Part shown: piece by piece, positions 9,308 through 17,483 of the stretch
Numbering within the stretch: position 1 is the first letter of the stretch
Layout: every line of letters begins with the position of its first letter
Assembly: GCF_000710775.1 (NCBI RefSeq)
Contig: NZ_JOJP01000001.1
Span: 1,379,825 to 1,443,824 of the forward strand
DNA from: Endozoicomonas elysicola
GTDB taxonomy: Bacteria; Pseudomonadota; Gammaproteobacteria; Pseudomonadales; Endozoicomonadaceae
DNA: 64,000 bases
Direction: 5' to 3'
The notes under the pieces: generated by a model
The model's database searches: none
What the model saw: only the letters and a program-made list of their open reading frames with translations
What the model was told of the DNA's origin: nothing
Position numbers and translations under genes: made by a program

Positions 9308-10651
9308 ATGTCATTTGTTGAATTGAAAGCAGCTGTATCCCTTACCATGGTCTTTGTCTTTCGAATGCTTGGGCTTTTCATGGTATTGCCAGTTCTGGCA
9401 CTCTTCGCTGAGGATCTTCAAGGAGCTTCGCCCAGCCTGATTGGTGTGGCCATTGGCGCCTATGGATTCAGTCAGGCGTTGTTACAAATTCCTTTTGGCT
9501 GGCTTTCAGATCGCTGGGGAAGGAAGCCGGTTATTCTACTTGGGCTTTTTATTTTCTTGTTGGGAAGCCTGCTGGCTGCTGAGGCTACAACTATTGGGGG
9601 TGTCATTGCCGGGCGTATTTTACAAGGTTGTGGAGCAATTGCCGGAGCAGTGACCGCCTTAATGGCTGACTTGACACGCGATCAGCATCGAACTAAAGCC
9701 ATGGCAATGATAGGTATGGGTATTGGTGTTGCTTTTGCCGTCGCCATGGTATTAGGGCCGCTGGTCAGTCATGCGTGGGGATTGTTTGGGTTGTTTATCT
9801 CAAATGCTCTGATGGCTGTGGCTGCAATGCTGGTCATTATTTTCCTTGTGCCAACCCCCGTAGTTAAGAGGAGGGACCTCAACTGCTCTGTTGATCAATC
9901 GGGTGTTCGACAGGTCTTTGCCAACATGGAGTTGTTGAGACATATCATCGGTATTTTTTCGCTTCACTTTGTTCTGATGGCTTTGTTTGTTTTCATACCA
10001 GAGCTTCTGAGTAAAGACTTTGATCGGTCTGCGCATGGTGGTATTTATCTGGTTGTAATGGGGCTATCGTTTATCATGATGATACCTCTCATCATATTCA
10101 GTGAGCGCCAGCGCCTCCTGAAACAGTGCTACTGTTTTAGTATTGTCATGCTATTTATTGCTTTTGTCCTGTTCTATCAAGGGGTTCTCAGCTCAGCGAT
10201 GTTGCTGGCAGGATTGTTTGTTTTCTTCTTTGGTTTTAATTTTCTGGAAGCAACTCTACCTTCGCTGGTAAGTAAGCTTGCTCCTGCTGGGACTCGTGGC
10301 ACTGTCATGGGGGTTTATTCGACCAGCCAATTTCTGGGCGCTGCCCTGGGGGGAAGTCTTGGGGGCGTAGCCATGGAGTATGGTGGTGTTATTGGAGCAG
10401 TCGCTCTTTGTACAATTCCCACTGCCCTGTGGTGCTGGTTGTCTGTTACTATGAAACAACCACCTTATGTGAGTACTATGGTAATGGCTTTGAACCCTGA
10501 TCTTGGAGACATAAGCTCAATAGGTGAGCGACTTTCCGATATTGTTGGTGTTCAGGAAGTTACTGTGCTTTCAGCAGAGAAAACAGCTTACCTAAAAGTT
10601 GATAAGCAGACATTGGATTGGTCTGGACTGAAGCAGTTTGGCCAGTGCTAG
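9308..10651 (+). CDS. MFS transporter, YajR-like with C-terminal YAM domain
   Basis: Major facilitator of the drug/proton antiporter type, predicted inner membrane, 12 helices, 447 residues from the ATG at 9308. The conserved motif A between helices 2 and 3 is visible as GWLSDRWGRKPVI, and helix 1 carries FRMLGLFMVLPVLALF as in YajR. After the last helix an ~60-residue tail (from LNPDLGDISSIGERLSDI to KQTLDWSGLKQ) has the pattern of the YAM domain that distinguishes YajR. Substrate is unknown. The in-frame GTG at 9200 would add 36 hydrophilic residues and lies on top of the promoter, so I rejected it. The order uvrA (divergent), MFS, ssb is a common arrangement in pseudomonads and relatives. 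Confidence 0.9.
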   Translation: MSFVELKAAVSLTMVFVFRMLGLFMVLPVLALFAEDLQGASPSLIGVAIGAYGFSQALLQIPFGWLSDRWGRKPVILLGLFIFLLGSLLAAEATTIGGVIAGRILQGCGAIAGAVTALMADLTRDQHRTKAMAMIGMGIGVAFAVAMVLGPLVSHAWGLFGLFISNALMAVAAMLVIIFLVPTPVVKRRDLNCSVDQSGVRQVFANMELLRHIIGIFSLHFVLMALFVFIPELLSKDFDRSAHGGIYLVVMGLSFIMMIPLIIFSERQRLLKQCYCFSIVMLFIAFVLFYQGVLSSAMLLAGLFVFFFGFNFLEATLPSLVSKLAPAGTRGTVMGVYSTSQFLGAALGGSLGGVAMEYGGVIGAVALCTIPTALWCWLSVTMKQPPYVSTMVMALNPDLGDISSIGERLSDIVGVQEVTVLSAEKTAYLKVDKQTLDWSGLKQFGQC

Positions 10652-10813
10652 GCTCAGTTGACAAAGCCCTATAGGCCTCAGGCCTGTTTTCCGGTAATAA
10701 GGTTCATTAGAATCAGTTGATATGCTGGTCCACAAAGTAAGTTTGTTAGCTTACAGAGAATAAAAAGCAAGGAACCAGGTATAGAGCTGTGGTTCTAATA
10801 AAGTGTTATTGAT

Positions 10814-10849
10814 ATGGAATGACTGCGTTAAGAAAAGATGTCATTCCAT
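10814..10849 (+). other. Hairpin in the leader of ssb
   Basis: ATGGAATGAC (10814-10823) and GTCATTCCAT (10840-10849) form a perfect 10-bp stem with a 16-base loop, ending about 70 bases before the ssb start. It may end the MFS transcript or modulate ssb. No T-run follows. No LexA box was found between MFS and ssb. Confidence 0.4.
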
Positions 10850-10917
10850 GGCGTCTTCACTGAATGTAAGGTTCTTGAAGGCTACTTGAATTTGAATGAA
10901 ATCGGCGGAGAAGCTAA

Positions 10918-11481
10918 ATGGCTCGAGGCGTTAATAAGGTAATACTGATAGGCAATCTGGGTAACGATCCAGACGTACGTTTTACCCCTAATGGCAGTGC
11001 CGTTGCAAACCTGAACCTGGCTACCAGTGAGTCCTGGAAGGACCGCAATACTGGGCAGCAGCAGGAAAAAACAGAGTGGCATCGTGTTGTTGTTTTCGGA
11101 AAGTTAGCGGAAATTGTACAACAGTACCTTCGTAAAGGCTCAAAAGTATATATCGAAGGGAAGCTCCAGACGCGTAAGTGGCAAGGGCAGGACGGGCAGG
11201 ACAGATACACAACTGAAATTGTTGTCGATGGTTTCAGTGGGCAGCTGCAAATGCTGGATGGCCGTCAGGACGGAGGTATGGGAGCCCCAATGAGTGGAGG
11301 TTACCAGCAACAGCCTGCGCAGCAGCAACAGCAGCAATCATATGCTCCACAGTCGCAGCCTCAGCAGTATGGTAGTGCTCCTCAGCAGCAAACTGCACAG
11401 CCGCAGCAGCAAGTTGCACCTCAGCCTCAGCCTCAGCCCGCTGGTGGCTTTGACGATTTTGATGATGATATCCCGTTCTGA
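10918..11481 (+). CDS. ssb: Single-stranded DNA-binding protein SSB
   Basis: Tetrameric SSB that coats single-stranded DNA in replication, recombination and repair. 187 residues. The OB fold spans ~1-110, starting [21 protein letters not shown] and including [15 protein letters not shown] and [17 protein letters not shown] glutamine/proline-rich linker (~120-175, many CAG codons) follows, then the acidic tip DFDDDIPF that recruits partner proteins. GGAGA lies 7-8 bases before the ATG. The last 20 bases overlap the start of the next gene in a different frame, which suggests translational coupling. The linker is more glutamine-rich than in E. coli SSB. Confidence 0.98.
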   Translation: MARGVNKVILIGNLGNDPDVRFTPNGSAVANLNLATSESWKDRNTGQQQEKTEWHRVVVFGKLAEIVQQYLRKGSKVYIEGKLQTRKWQGQDGQDRYTTEIVVDGFSGQLQMLDGRQDGGMGAPMSGGYQQQPAQQQQQQSYAPQSQPQQYGSAPQQQTAQPQQQVAPQPQPQPAGGFDDFDDDIPF

Positions 11482-12046
11482 TTTAAGAGCTGCTCTTCGT
11501 GAGCGCCGTCGGGCGTTGAGTGCTGACCAGCAGGTCAGCGCAGGTGAAGGTCTTTATAAAACCCTCAGCGCTCGCCCTGAGTTGTTTGATGGTCAGCACA
11601 TTGCGGTTTATATAGCCAACGATGGTGAGATAAACCCCGATGCTCTCCGGGATTATCTTTGGGCATCTGGCAAGCAGTGTTACTTACCGGTTGTTGGTCA
11701 AGGTAGTAGTAAAGATCTCATGTTCATTGAGTATCTTCCAGATACCCAATTGGCTTTGAACCGGTTTGGTATTCCTGAGCCGTCTCATCACGGTGCCAGG
11801 CAGATTTTGCCTGAAGAGCTGGATATTGTATTTGTTCCTTTAACCGGCTTTGATACATCAGGCAGGCGCTTGGGGATGGGGGGAGGCTTTTATGATAGAA
11901 CGTTTGCCTTCACCCGCACTTCAGAAAAACCAAAGTTGATTGGCCTTGCTCATGAGTGTCAAAAGGTGGCCTCTATTCCAGTAGAGCACTGGGATATTCC
12001 AATGGCTGCTATTGCAACGGACTGTCAATTTTATCTAATGCCTTAG
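11462..12046 (+). CDS. 5-formyltetrahydrofolate cyclo-ligase (YgfA/Fau family)
   Basis: Converts 5-formyl-THF to 5,10-methenyl-THF using ATP, returning a dead-end folate to the C1 pool. The diagnostic C-terminal half is present: [23 protein letters not shown] (two runs, LTGFD and GMGGGFYDR), then GLAHECQ and a final DIPM. N-terminal [17 protein letters not shown] also fits the family. Length is 194 residues, as usual. I set the start at ATG 11462 (11465 is an equally possible ATG). An open frame goes back to 11294 but only because it reads the glutamine-rich ssb linker out of frame. In enterics this gene follows 6S RNA; here it follows ssb directly, overlapping it by 20 bases. Confidence 0.93.
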   Translation: MMISRSDLRAALRERRRALSADQQVSAGEGLYKTLSARPELFDGQHIAVYIANDGEINPDALRDYLWASGKQCYLPVVGQGSSKDLMFIEYLPDTQLALNRFGIPEPSHHGARQILPEELDIVFVPLTGFDTSGRRLGMGGGFYDRTFAFTRTSEKPKLIGLAHECQKVASIPVEHWDIPMAAIATDCQFYLMP

Positions 12047-12375
12047 CCGGAGTACCGGCTGAGTCTGAAACCTTATACCAATTGCATTTTTTAAACCCTC
12101 TGTTGCGCTTCAGAACTGAACAGAAATCCCACTCTGGTCGTGAGTTGGGAAGTCAGTAGAGCGTATACCCATCGTGCTTTCTAACTACGCTTATTACGTT
12201 AGTTAGAAGGCTTATTTGTATTACTCACAATTTCTGAGTTGCAGTTTTTTTAACCTGATCCAAAAGTGTTTGTATGATCTTCACTGTATAAAAGCTCACT
12301 TGAGTATTTATCCAGAAGATTCGGCTGCCGTAGACAGCCTTATGTCGTCAGTGGATGTAGTTCAAGGAGGGAGTT
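12047..12375. other. Convergent intergenic region, no gene
   Basis: I see two hairpins only: AGCCGG-AGTA-CCGGCT right at the cyclo-ligase stop (about 12045-12060), and an imperfect stem from ~12175 to 12211 (CTTTCTAACTACG against CGTTAGTTAGAAGG). Both may end the flanking convergent transcripts. The short reading frame at 12216-12401 has no features of a gene. Confidence 0.4.
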
Positions 12376-13203
12376 TTACTGGTCGATATATAGATCCATG
12401 AAGAAGTCCGTAGTACCAGGGACAACAGCATAGTGATCAAAATCTGTCATGCCTTTTTCCCGCAAAATATCCTCGTCAATGCAGTGGTTGCCAGTGAATT
12501 CAGTTCCACTTGTTAAAATGGAATAAGCTGCATCGGCCATGATGGCTGGCTTTCTTGAAACGTTGAATAATTCCTTTCCACCGGCCTCGAATTCAACGGC
12601 AGCCGTTGCAATACTGGTTTTTGGCCAAAGAGAGTTAACAGCGATATTTTTTGAACGAAACTCTTCAGCAAGACCCAAGGTTAGCATCGACATACCGTAT
12701 TTTGTGATGGTATATGGAGTGTAGTTCCTAAACCATTTCGGACTCAGGTTGATAGGCGGAGAAAGGTTAAGAATATGGGCTGTGTCAGATTTTTCCAGAT
12801 AAGGCATGGCAAGCTGGCTACATAAGAGCACTGCTCGGGTATTGATTTGATGCATCAAATCAAATATTTCGATTGGTGTATTTTCTGCAGGCGTCAGTCG
12901 GATTGCTCCTGCGTTATTAATTAACCCATCAATCCCACCAAAATCCGAGACGGTCATTTCAATCATTTTTTCGACAGAATTTTCATCTCTTACATCTACT
13001 TGAATAGGCAGAGCCTTACCACCTGCCGAAATGATTTCATCTGCAACCGAGTAAATAGTACCAGGAAGTTTTGGGTGGGGCTTGACCGTTTTGGCAGCTA
13101 CAACAACATTGGCACCATCCATTGCACAGCGAATGGCAATTTCTCTACCAATACCACGGCTTGCACCAGTGGTAATAATGGTTTTTCCTTTAAGTCTCGA
13201 CAT
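12376..13203 (-). CDS. Short-chain dehydrogenase/reductase, HSDL2-like
   Basis: NAD(P)-dependent SDR of 275 residues. Rossmann motif TGASRGIGREIA at ~12-23, NNAG at ~95-98, and the catalytic Ser...Tyr-x3-Lys as LSPP...YTITKYGM. The stretch KTVKPHPKLPGTIYSVADEI after the first strand and the IAVNSLWPKTSIATAAV segment are typical of the hydroxysteroid-dehydrogenase-like 2 group, which also occurs in animal peroxisomes or mitochondria; bacterial members have no defined substrate. Unlike animal HSDL2 there is no C-terminal SCP2 domain. The gene stands alone, convergent with the cyclo-ligase. Confidence 0.88.
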   Translation of the reverse strand: MSRLKGKTIITTGASRGIGREIAIRCAMDGANVVVAAKTVKPHPKLPGTIYSVADEIISAGGKALPIQVDVRDENSVEKMIEMTVSDFGGIDGLINNAGAIRLTPAENTPIEIFDLMHQINTRAVLLCSQLAMPYLEKSDTAHILNLSPPINLSPKWFRNYTPYTITKYGMSMLTLGLAEEFRSKNIAVNSLWPKTSIATAAVEFEAGGKELFNVSRKPAIMADAAYSILTSGTEFTGNHCIDEDILREKGMTDFDHYAVVPGTTDFFMDLYIDQ

Positions 13204-13611
13204 TTTGAACTTCCTTATTGTTATTGCATGTACTGATTGTTCGATAGAAAACTAAAAGCAGAATTGGAATCATTACTTACGAGAGAGTTAAATCAGATGG
13301 CGAAAGAAAATTTTCATAATTTATGGATTGTTATATTTCTGAGATTAAGGTTCTAGAATTGCCTAATACTACTATATAGACTGATTAATCTGTATAGCAT
13401 CCAGGAGAAAAGATCATTTGATATGTCATGTACGACACTTGATGCGGAATGACGAGAATCAGGAGCTCACTGAAACTGGAAAAAATCTGTATGTGAACTG
13501 TTAATTTTTTGTGGTGTACTGCAAAGGAAAACCACCCTGTCTAGCTAGAAGAGGGTGGTCTTGTTTCGTATTTTTTGAGATCAACCAATCATTATTACCT
13601 TGGTTGACGGA
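13204..13611. other. Intergenic region between two minus-strand genes
   Basis: No gene is supported. The first half is AT-rich and should contain the promoter of the SDR gene. The second half carries the terminator-like hairpin at 13531-13559. Confidence 0.4.
13531..13559 (-). terminator. Hairpin terminator downstream of the 13612-14406 gene
   Basis: ACCACCCT (13531-13538) pairs with AGGGTGGT (13552-13559); an inner TCTAGCTAGA extends the stem. On the minus strand a short T-rich tract (TTTTCC) follows. It lies 53 bases after the stop of the secreted orphan. Confidence 0.65.
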
Positions 13612-14406
13612 TCAGTAGCTCTCACATGCTTCTCCTGGGATGCGCATCAGAGCTGGCTTTCCGTATGCAGCAGTTAGCGCTGTTAGTGTTGATACTTTAG
13701 AGTCAGTACCGGAGTTAGTCAGGCAAAAGGATATATCATCGCCTTTGATCACAGAGGCATGAGCTTTACCATAGTTCCATAATGTACATGAGCTTTTCTG
13801 AATATTGATGGTAGAGGTTTGACGGCCATCGGAAACCGTCACGTAGAAGTCAATTGGGTTCTCAGTAATATAGGCGCTTCCTGCTGTTGTCCAACCAGTC
13901 ATTTGTTTGACTAATAGAAGGTTAGTGATACCTCTGTTTTTAGGGACATAGAGGTTGTCACCAATATGCTCGAACTGTGAATCATTCTGTATCGATCCCT
14001 GATTAACCAAGACGCTGTCAATGTAATAACCATCCTCAGTAGTCAGTGTCATCATGCCGCAGACATAATCATTGGCTACAGGAAGAAGCCTTAAGGCTTG
14101 GCTTAAGAGGACACTACCAGCAGCACGGTTCAGGAAGCGGTTTGATGCATTAAAGTCATAAGCAGAGTTGGCATATCCCAGCGCTTTTGTAAAGACATTG
14201 GTTGCGGGTTGCTCCCCAGACCCCAGAAGTATTGTGAGGTGAGCAAGACCTTCAAGTAAAGAGAAAGTACCACTGCCAATGGTTGACAAAGCACTCCCGC
14301 TAGAACGCCCATGCTCGATCCCAGTGCTTGCATCTGGAGACGATCCCCAAGATGCCGATGTGATCGATAACAATAAGACGATGGATAAACACTTTCCTCT
14401 AAACAT
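13612..14406 (-). CDS. Secreted protein of unknown function
   Basis: Not recognised. 264 residues with a signal peptide (MFRGKCLSIVLLLSITSASWG, cleavage near ASWGS). The mature N-terminal half is Ser/Gly-rich and helical (SGSALSTIGSGTFSLLEGLAHL); the C-terminal half looks beta-rich, with cysteines at CGMM, SSCTLW, ISFCL and the last residues GEACESY, so two disulphides are possible. Preceded by a very AT-rich upstream region and followed by a strong hairpin, so it is a single-gene unit. No neighbour hints at function. Confidence 0.7.
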   Translation of the reverse strand: MFRGKCLSIVLLLSITSASWGSSPDASTGIEHGRSSGSALSTIGSGTFSLLEGLAHLTILLGSGEQPATNVFTKALGYANSAYDFNASNRFLNRAAGSVLLSQALRLLPVANDYVCGMMTLTTEDGYYIDSVLVNQGSIQNDSQFEHIGDNLYVPKNRGITNLLLVKQMTGWTTAGSAYITENPIDFYVTVSDGRQTSTINIQKSSCTLWNYGKAHASVIKGDDISFCLTNSGTDSKVSTLTALTAAYGKPALMRIPGEACESY

Positions 14407-14989
14407 GCTAACCCCTTATCCGGATGGCTGTTTTAATTAAGTAAATACGGTTCCACCTTAAATAAAGATCAGAACCGAACGGTTGGACAGTAAGCAGTCC
14501 TTATTATTCCGAGCTTTAAATATATTTTTTTGAAATATTTCACTGCTGTTTATTAGTTTTTAAGCCCGATAATGGAACTTGTTTACTGTATAAAATGATA
14601 CTAAAGGGATTCTAGAGTAATATTTTATTTCCGCAAAATGGTCTGGCTATATAAAAAAATAAATAAGTGTTTTTTTTTCATATGAAGAGATTTTCATAAT
14701 CAATATATATAAGGCAGTTGTTGTTATATTTCTATGAGTGTTTATTTTGTTTCGCACTATGGTTTTTTAAATAGTGATTAATGAAATGTTTTCTCTACTT
14801 TTGTAATGTTGCAATGTGATTATTTTTTGGAATTTTGTATGGTGTGCAGGTTTCATCGTTATTAAAGCGAAAAAAGGGCAACTTTCTTGTTCATGATGCA
14901 TGTATAATAGAGTTTTAAGGATATTCCCTTCATTTTAATAGAAGGGATCCTGTTTAGTTAACCTGAATAGATATACTGTCTAAAATTAC
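14407..14989. other. Long AT-rich divergent region, with a promoter-like element and hairpin before cutC
   Basis: No reading frame is convincing in these 583 bases. They are strongly AT-rich (runs of T and A near 14521-14780). Near the cutC end a consensus TATAAT is at 14903-14908, then a hairpin TTCCCTTC (14925-14932) with GAAGGGA (14941-14947) about 40 bases before the cutC ATG. The -35 is not convincing. Confidence 0.4.
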
Positions 14990-15721
14990 ATGATACCTAT
15001 CGAAGTTTGTGTTCATAGTAAAGATGACTTTTACGTTTTCAACTCGGTTTCCAAAGCATGGGAGGGAGGAGCTGATAGAATCGAGTTATGCTCCCATATG
15101 GAACAGGATGGTTTAACGCCTTCTGTCAGACATATAGAGCTAGCAAGAAATGCATTTAAGGATCGCTCCGGACTGTTGGTTATGGTTCGCCCTATAGGCG
15201 GTGACTTCTTTTATACCCCGGATGAAATTGTCTTAATGGAACAGCAGATTCAAGATGCTGCTAAGGCGGGGGCGGATGGCGTTGTCATTGGTGTATTGGA
15301 TGAGAAGACATCGGCTGTTCACCGGACGTATTGTGAGCGACTGATAGGAAAGGCTCGGGAGTATGATCTGACAGTCACATTCCACAGGGCTTTTGATGCA
15401 ACGCCAGATTGGCAATACTCGCTTGAAACTCTGATTGATCTTGGTTTTGATCGGGTATTAACCAGCGGTATTGCCTGGGGAAGTACTGGAACAGCGCAAG
15501 ATGGCATTAAGCAGCTGGTAAATATAGGGGTATTTGTCTCGGGTGGGCTTGAAGTTGTGGTCGGGGGGGGCGTGTCTCTGGAAAATGCGCTAGGGATTAT
15601 CGACGGGCTGAAGACTGAGTTAACACGTTTTTCCCTGCATACATTTAGTGCGGTGCTTGAAAACGGTAACGTCAGTTCTGCAAAAGTTCAGCAACTGAAG
15701 TCTTTGCTAGCTCCAAACTAA
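14990..15721 (+). CDS. cutC: CutC-family copper homeostasis protein
   Basis: TIM-barrel protein of the CutC family, 243 residues, cytoplasmic. Family hallmarks are visible: IEVCVHS at the N-terminus, GGADRIELCS near residue 26, a conserved MVRPIGGDFFY, GADGVVIGVLD, TFHRAFD and LTSGIAWGS (family: LTSGG). E. coli cutC was named for copper tolerance, but the link is disputed and family members have no agreed reaction. No copper genes are adjacent. The following gene is 151 bases away on the same strand and is unrelated. Confidence 0.93.
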   Translation: MIPIEVCVHSKDDFYVFNSVSKAWEGGADRIELCSHMEQDGLTPSVRHIELARNAFKDRSGLLVMVRPIGGDFFYTPDEIVLMEQQIQDAAKAGADGVVIGVLDEKTSAVHRTYCERLIGKAREYDLTVTFHRAFDATPDWQYSLETLIDLGFDRVLTSGIAWGSTGTAQDGIKQLVNIGVFVSGGLEVVVGGGVSLENALGIIDGLKTELTRFSLHTFSAVLENGNVSSAKVQQLKSLLAPN

Positions 15722-15872
15722 CGTGCTGCTCTGTTCATGATCACTAACCTTCGTTATCTTAGGAGAAAAGGCATACGAGTACTGATGCACAAAGCAGGAG
15801 CTAAGGTGAGTCTCGGAGCTGGCCGATTCTTTATGACAGGGAATGTCAAAGGACAATACAGGGACGTCTGTG

Positions 15873-16817
15873 ATGAAACGGTTGCCGATCATCTTATTGA
15901 TAATGTTTTTTCTTATTCCGGTGGGAAACTCTGCAGATAATACCTCTGAAGAGCATGTCCTATCTTCAGGTGAAGAAGGCCAGCGTGGCGAAGCTCCATG
16001 TGTTAATGGAAAGTGCTCAGGCAGTACCGGTGATTCGATTGCAGTAGACAATAGAGGCTGGTGGCTGACTGGAACATTAGTTGGACAGCAAGGTTTCAGA
16101 GAGTGGGTTGATGGGATTCTCTGGAGTTCAGGAGAGCTGGAGGTGCATACAAGTACAAAGGAACAGCTTTCCAGCTACCCATCTTTTCAATATTCACTCT
16201 CGGTCGAAGAGCAAAATAGTGAACTTTGGCAGGGGGTGACAGATATTCAAGACTCTCGGAGTCTTGTTTTTTCCTTCAGAAGTAAAGCTTTTTGGGGCAG
16301 TCCTTTCAGTTCTGAAAGTAACTTCATTCTTACTGGTATTTCCGATAGCGATGAAAGCTTTTTTGATTCTCGATCTTTCGAGGAGTTCCCGGAAGGGGTT
16401 GAAGCCGGATGGGATTATCGCGGTACCTGGTTTTTCCGTGAGAAAGTTTCCAAAGGACTGGTCACTCGGGTTCAGCGTATAAACAGAAGGTTGTTAAGTA
16501 ATCAGTGCGTTATTGATGTTCATTTAGGTGGATCCCGTAATATTGCGCACTACAGGAATGAGTGGATACCTGAACAGAACACTGCTGGCGAAACAGATAT
16601 TGAAGAGGCTCGGAACTACCTGATTTCACGCAAGCAGTACAGCTCTGTTCCGGATGTGGGGCAGTTTACAACGTATCAGGAAAGTCTCTGCCGCTACGCA
16701 GAAGATGCTGCAGTCTCAAATCAGGAAGTGAGCATTCTCTATTCGGATTTTTGGGATTCAAGAGAAAGCCTGGTCGAGGCAGAACTCTATAAAATATGGG
16801 TTGAGACTTCAGAATAA
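15873..16817 (+). CDS. Secreted protein of unknown function
   Basis: Not recognised. From ATG 15873 the product is 314 residues with a clear signal peptide (MKRLPIILLIMFFLIPVGNSA). AGGGA is about 9 bases upstream. An in-frame ATG 30 bases earlier has its purine run immediately adjacent and would bury the signal peptide, so I rejected it. The mature protein has an acidic, Ser/Glu-rich start, one Cys pair (CVNGKC), a Trp-rich section (WWLTGTLVGQQGFREWVDGILW) and further Trp-rich segments to the end. It may be periplasmic or surface exposed. Confidence 0.7.
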   Translation: MKRLPIILLIMFFLIPVGNSADNTSEEHVLSSGEEGQRGEAPCVNGKCSGSTGDSIAVDNRGWWLTGTLVGQQGFREWVDGILWSSGELEVHTSTKEQLSSYPSFQYSLSVEEQNSELWQGVTDIQDSRSLVFSFRSKAFWGSPFSSESNFILTGISDSDESFFDSRSFEEFPEGVEAGWDYRGTWFFREKVSKGLVTRVQRINRRLLSNQCVIDVHLGGSRNIAHYRNEWIPEQNTAGETDIEEARNYLISRKQYSSVPDVGQFTTYQESLCRYAEDAAVSNQEVSILYSDFWDSRESLVEAELYKIWVETSE

Positions 16818-16869
16818 GCGGATATCAATCACCTTATTCAATTAATGAAGTCTCAGGCTTGGGGCAGTG

Positions 16870-17259
16870 TTAATAGCGAATGTCATATATGAGAATTTTA
16901 CGGCTTAAAGGAGCAAAGTGGGTTTTTACCTTTTGTTGATGAAGTGGATGTTTGATATAGGCATCCATACTTTCCTGATCAGAGAATGTCATAACCAGCC
17001 CTACGTCAAAACTGTCATCAACAATTTTTCGATCACTTGGAACACTGAGGCCTACCTGTAAGTCAAGCAGACCGGGAATTGAACGAAGGTCTTCAGAGTG
17101 TTTGATAATCTCAGCGCGATCCTGCTGGTTACCGGTATTTTCTAACCAAACCAGGACAATATGTTTAATACCGTTAGGTGGAGAGGTTTCTGCAGTTGAT
17201 GCACAGCCTCCGAGTAATACCAAGCTAATGAGTAAAATTGAGTTGAATAAATGTTTCAT
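16870..17259 (-). CDS. Dabb-domain lipoprotein (stress-responsive alpha/beta barrel)
   Basis: 129 residues. The N-terminus has a lipoprotein signal with lipobox LGGC (Cys 19), so the protein is probably lipid-anchored; the +2 residue is Ala, which fits outer-membrane sorting. The rest is one Dabb domain: IKHIVLVWLEN at the first strand, an alpha helix with LRSIPGLLDLQVG, then DVGLVMTFSDQESMDAYIKHPLHQ. Family knowledge: dimeric ferredoxin-like fold seen in stress proteins, function mostly undefined; lipoprotein versions occur in marine gammaproteobacteria. Single gene, convergent with the upstream secreted orphan. Confidence 0.88.
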   Translation of the reverse strand: MKHLFNSILLISLVLLGGCASTAETSPPNGIKHIVLVWLENTGNQQDRAEIIKHSEDLRSIPGLLDLQVGLSVPSDRKIVDDSFDVGLVMTFSDQESMDAYIKHPLHQQKVKTHFAPLSRKILIYDIRY

Positions 17260-17422
17260 GCTTCCTTCCAGGAATCAGCGTTGGACGACTTGAACATGGA
17301 ACCAGCATGCCTTTGGGGCCTGCGCTGTTCGCCTTGCTTGAGTGCTTATGTGATCAACTGGTCTCATGGCGAATTGTGAACACCCCGTAGTGGCACATCA
17401 GGCAAAAGGCAGTGTATTTATT

Positions 17423-17451
17423 CTGGTTTTAGTGAGTTCAGCAGAAACCAG
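17423..17451 (-). terminator. Possible terminator after rep
   Basis: CTGGTTT (17423-17429) and AAACCAG (17445-17451) pair around a 15-base loop, 33 bases beyond the rep stop on the minus strand; an A/T-rich stretch follows. Weak. Confidence 0.35.
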
Positions 17452-17483
17452 GAGTGGTTACCCTTGGCTTCTGCTTGTCATCG

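Noticed and set aside
10648-10670. CTAGGCTCAGTTGACAAAG resembling the end of the 33081 element
   Set aside because: Several mismatches and no partner end nearby; too weak to call.
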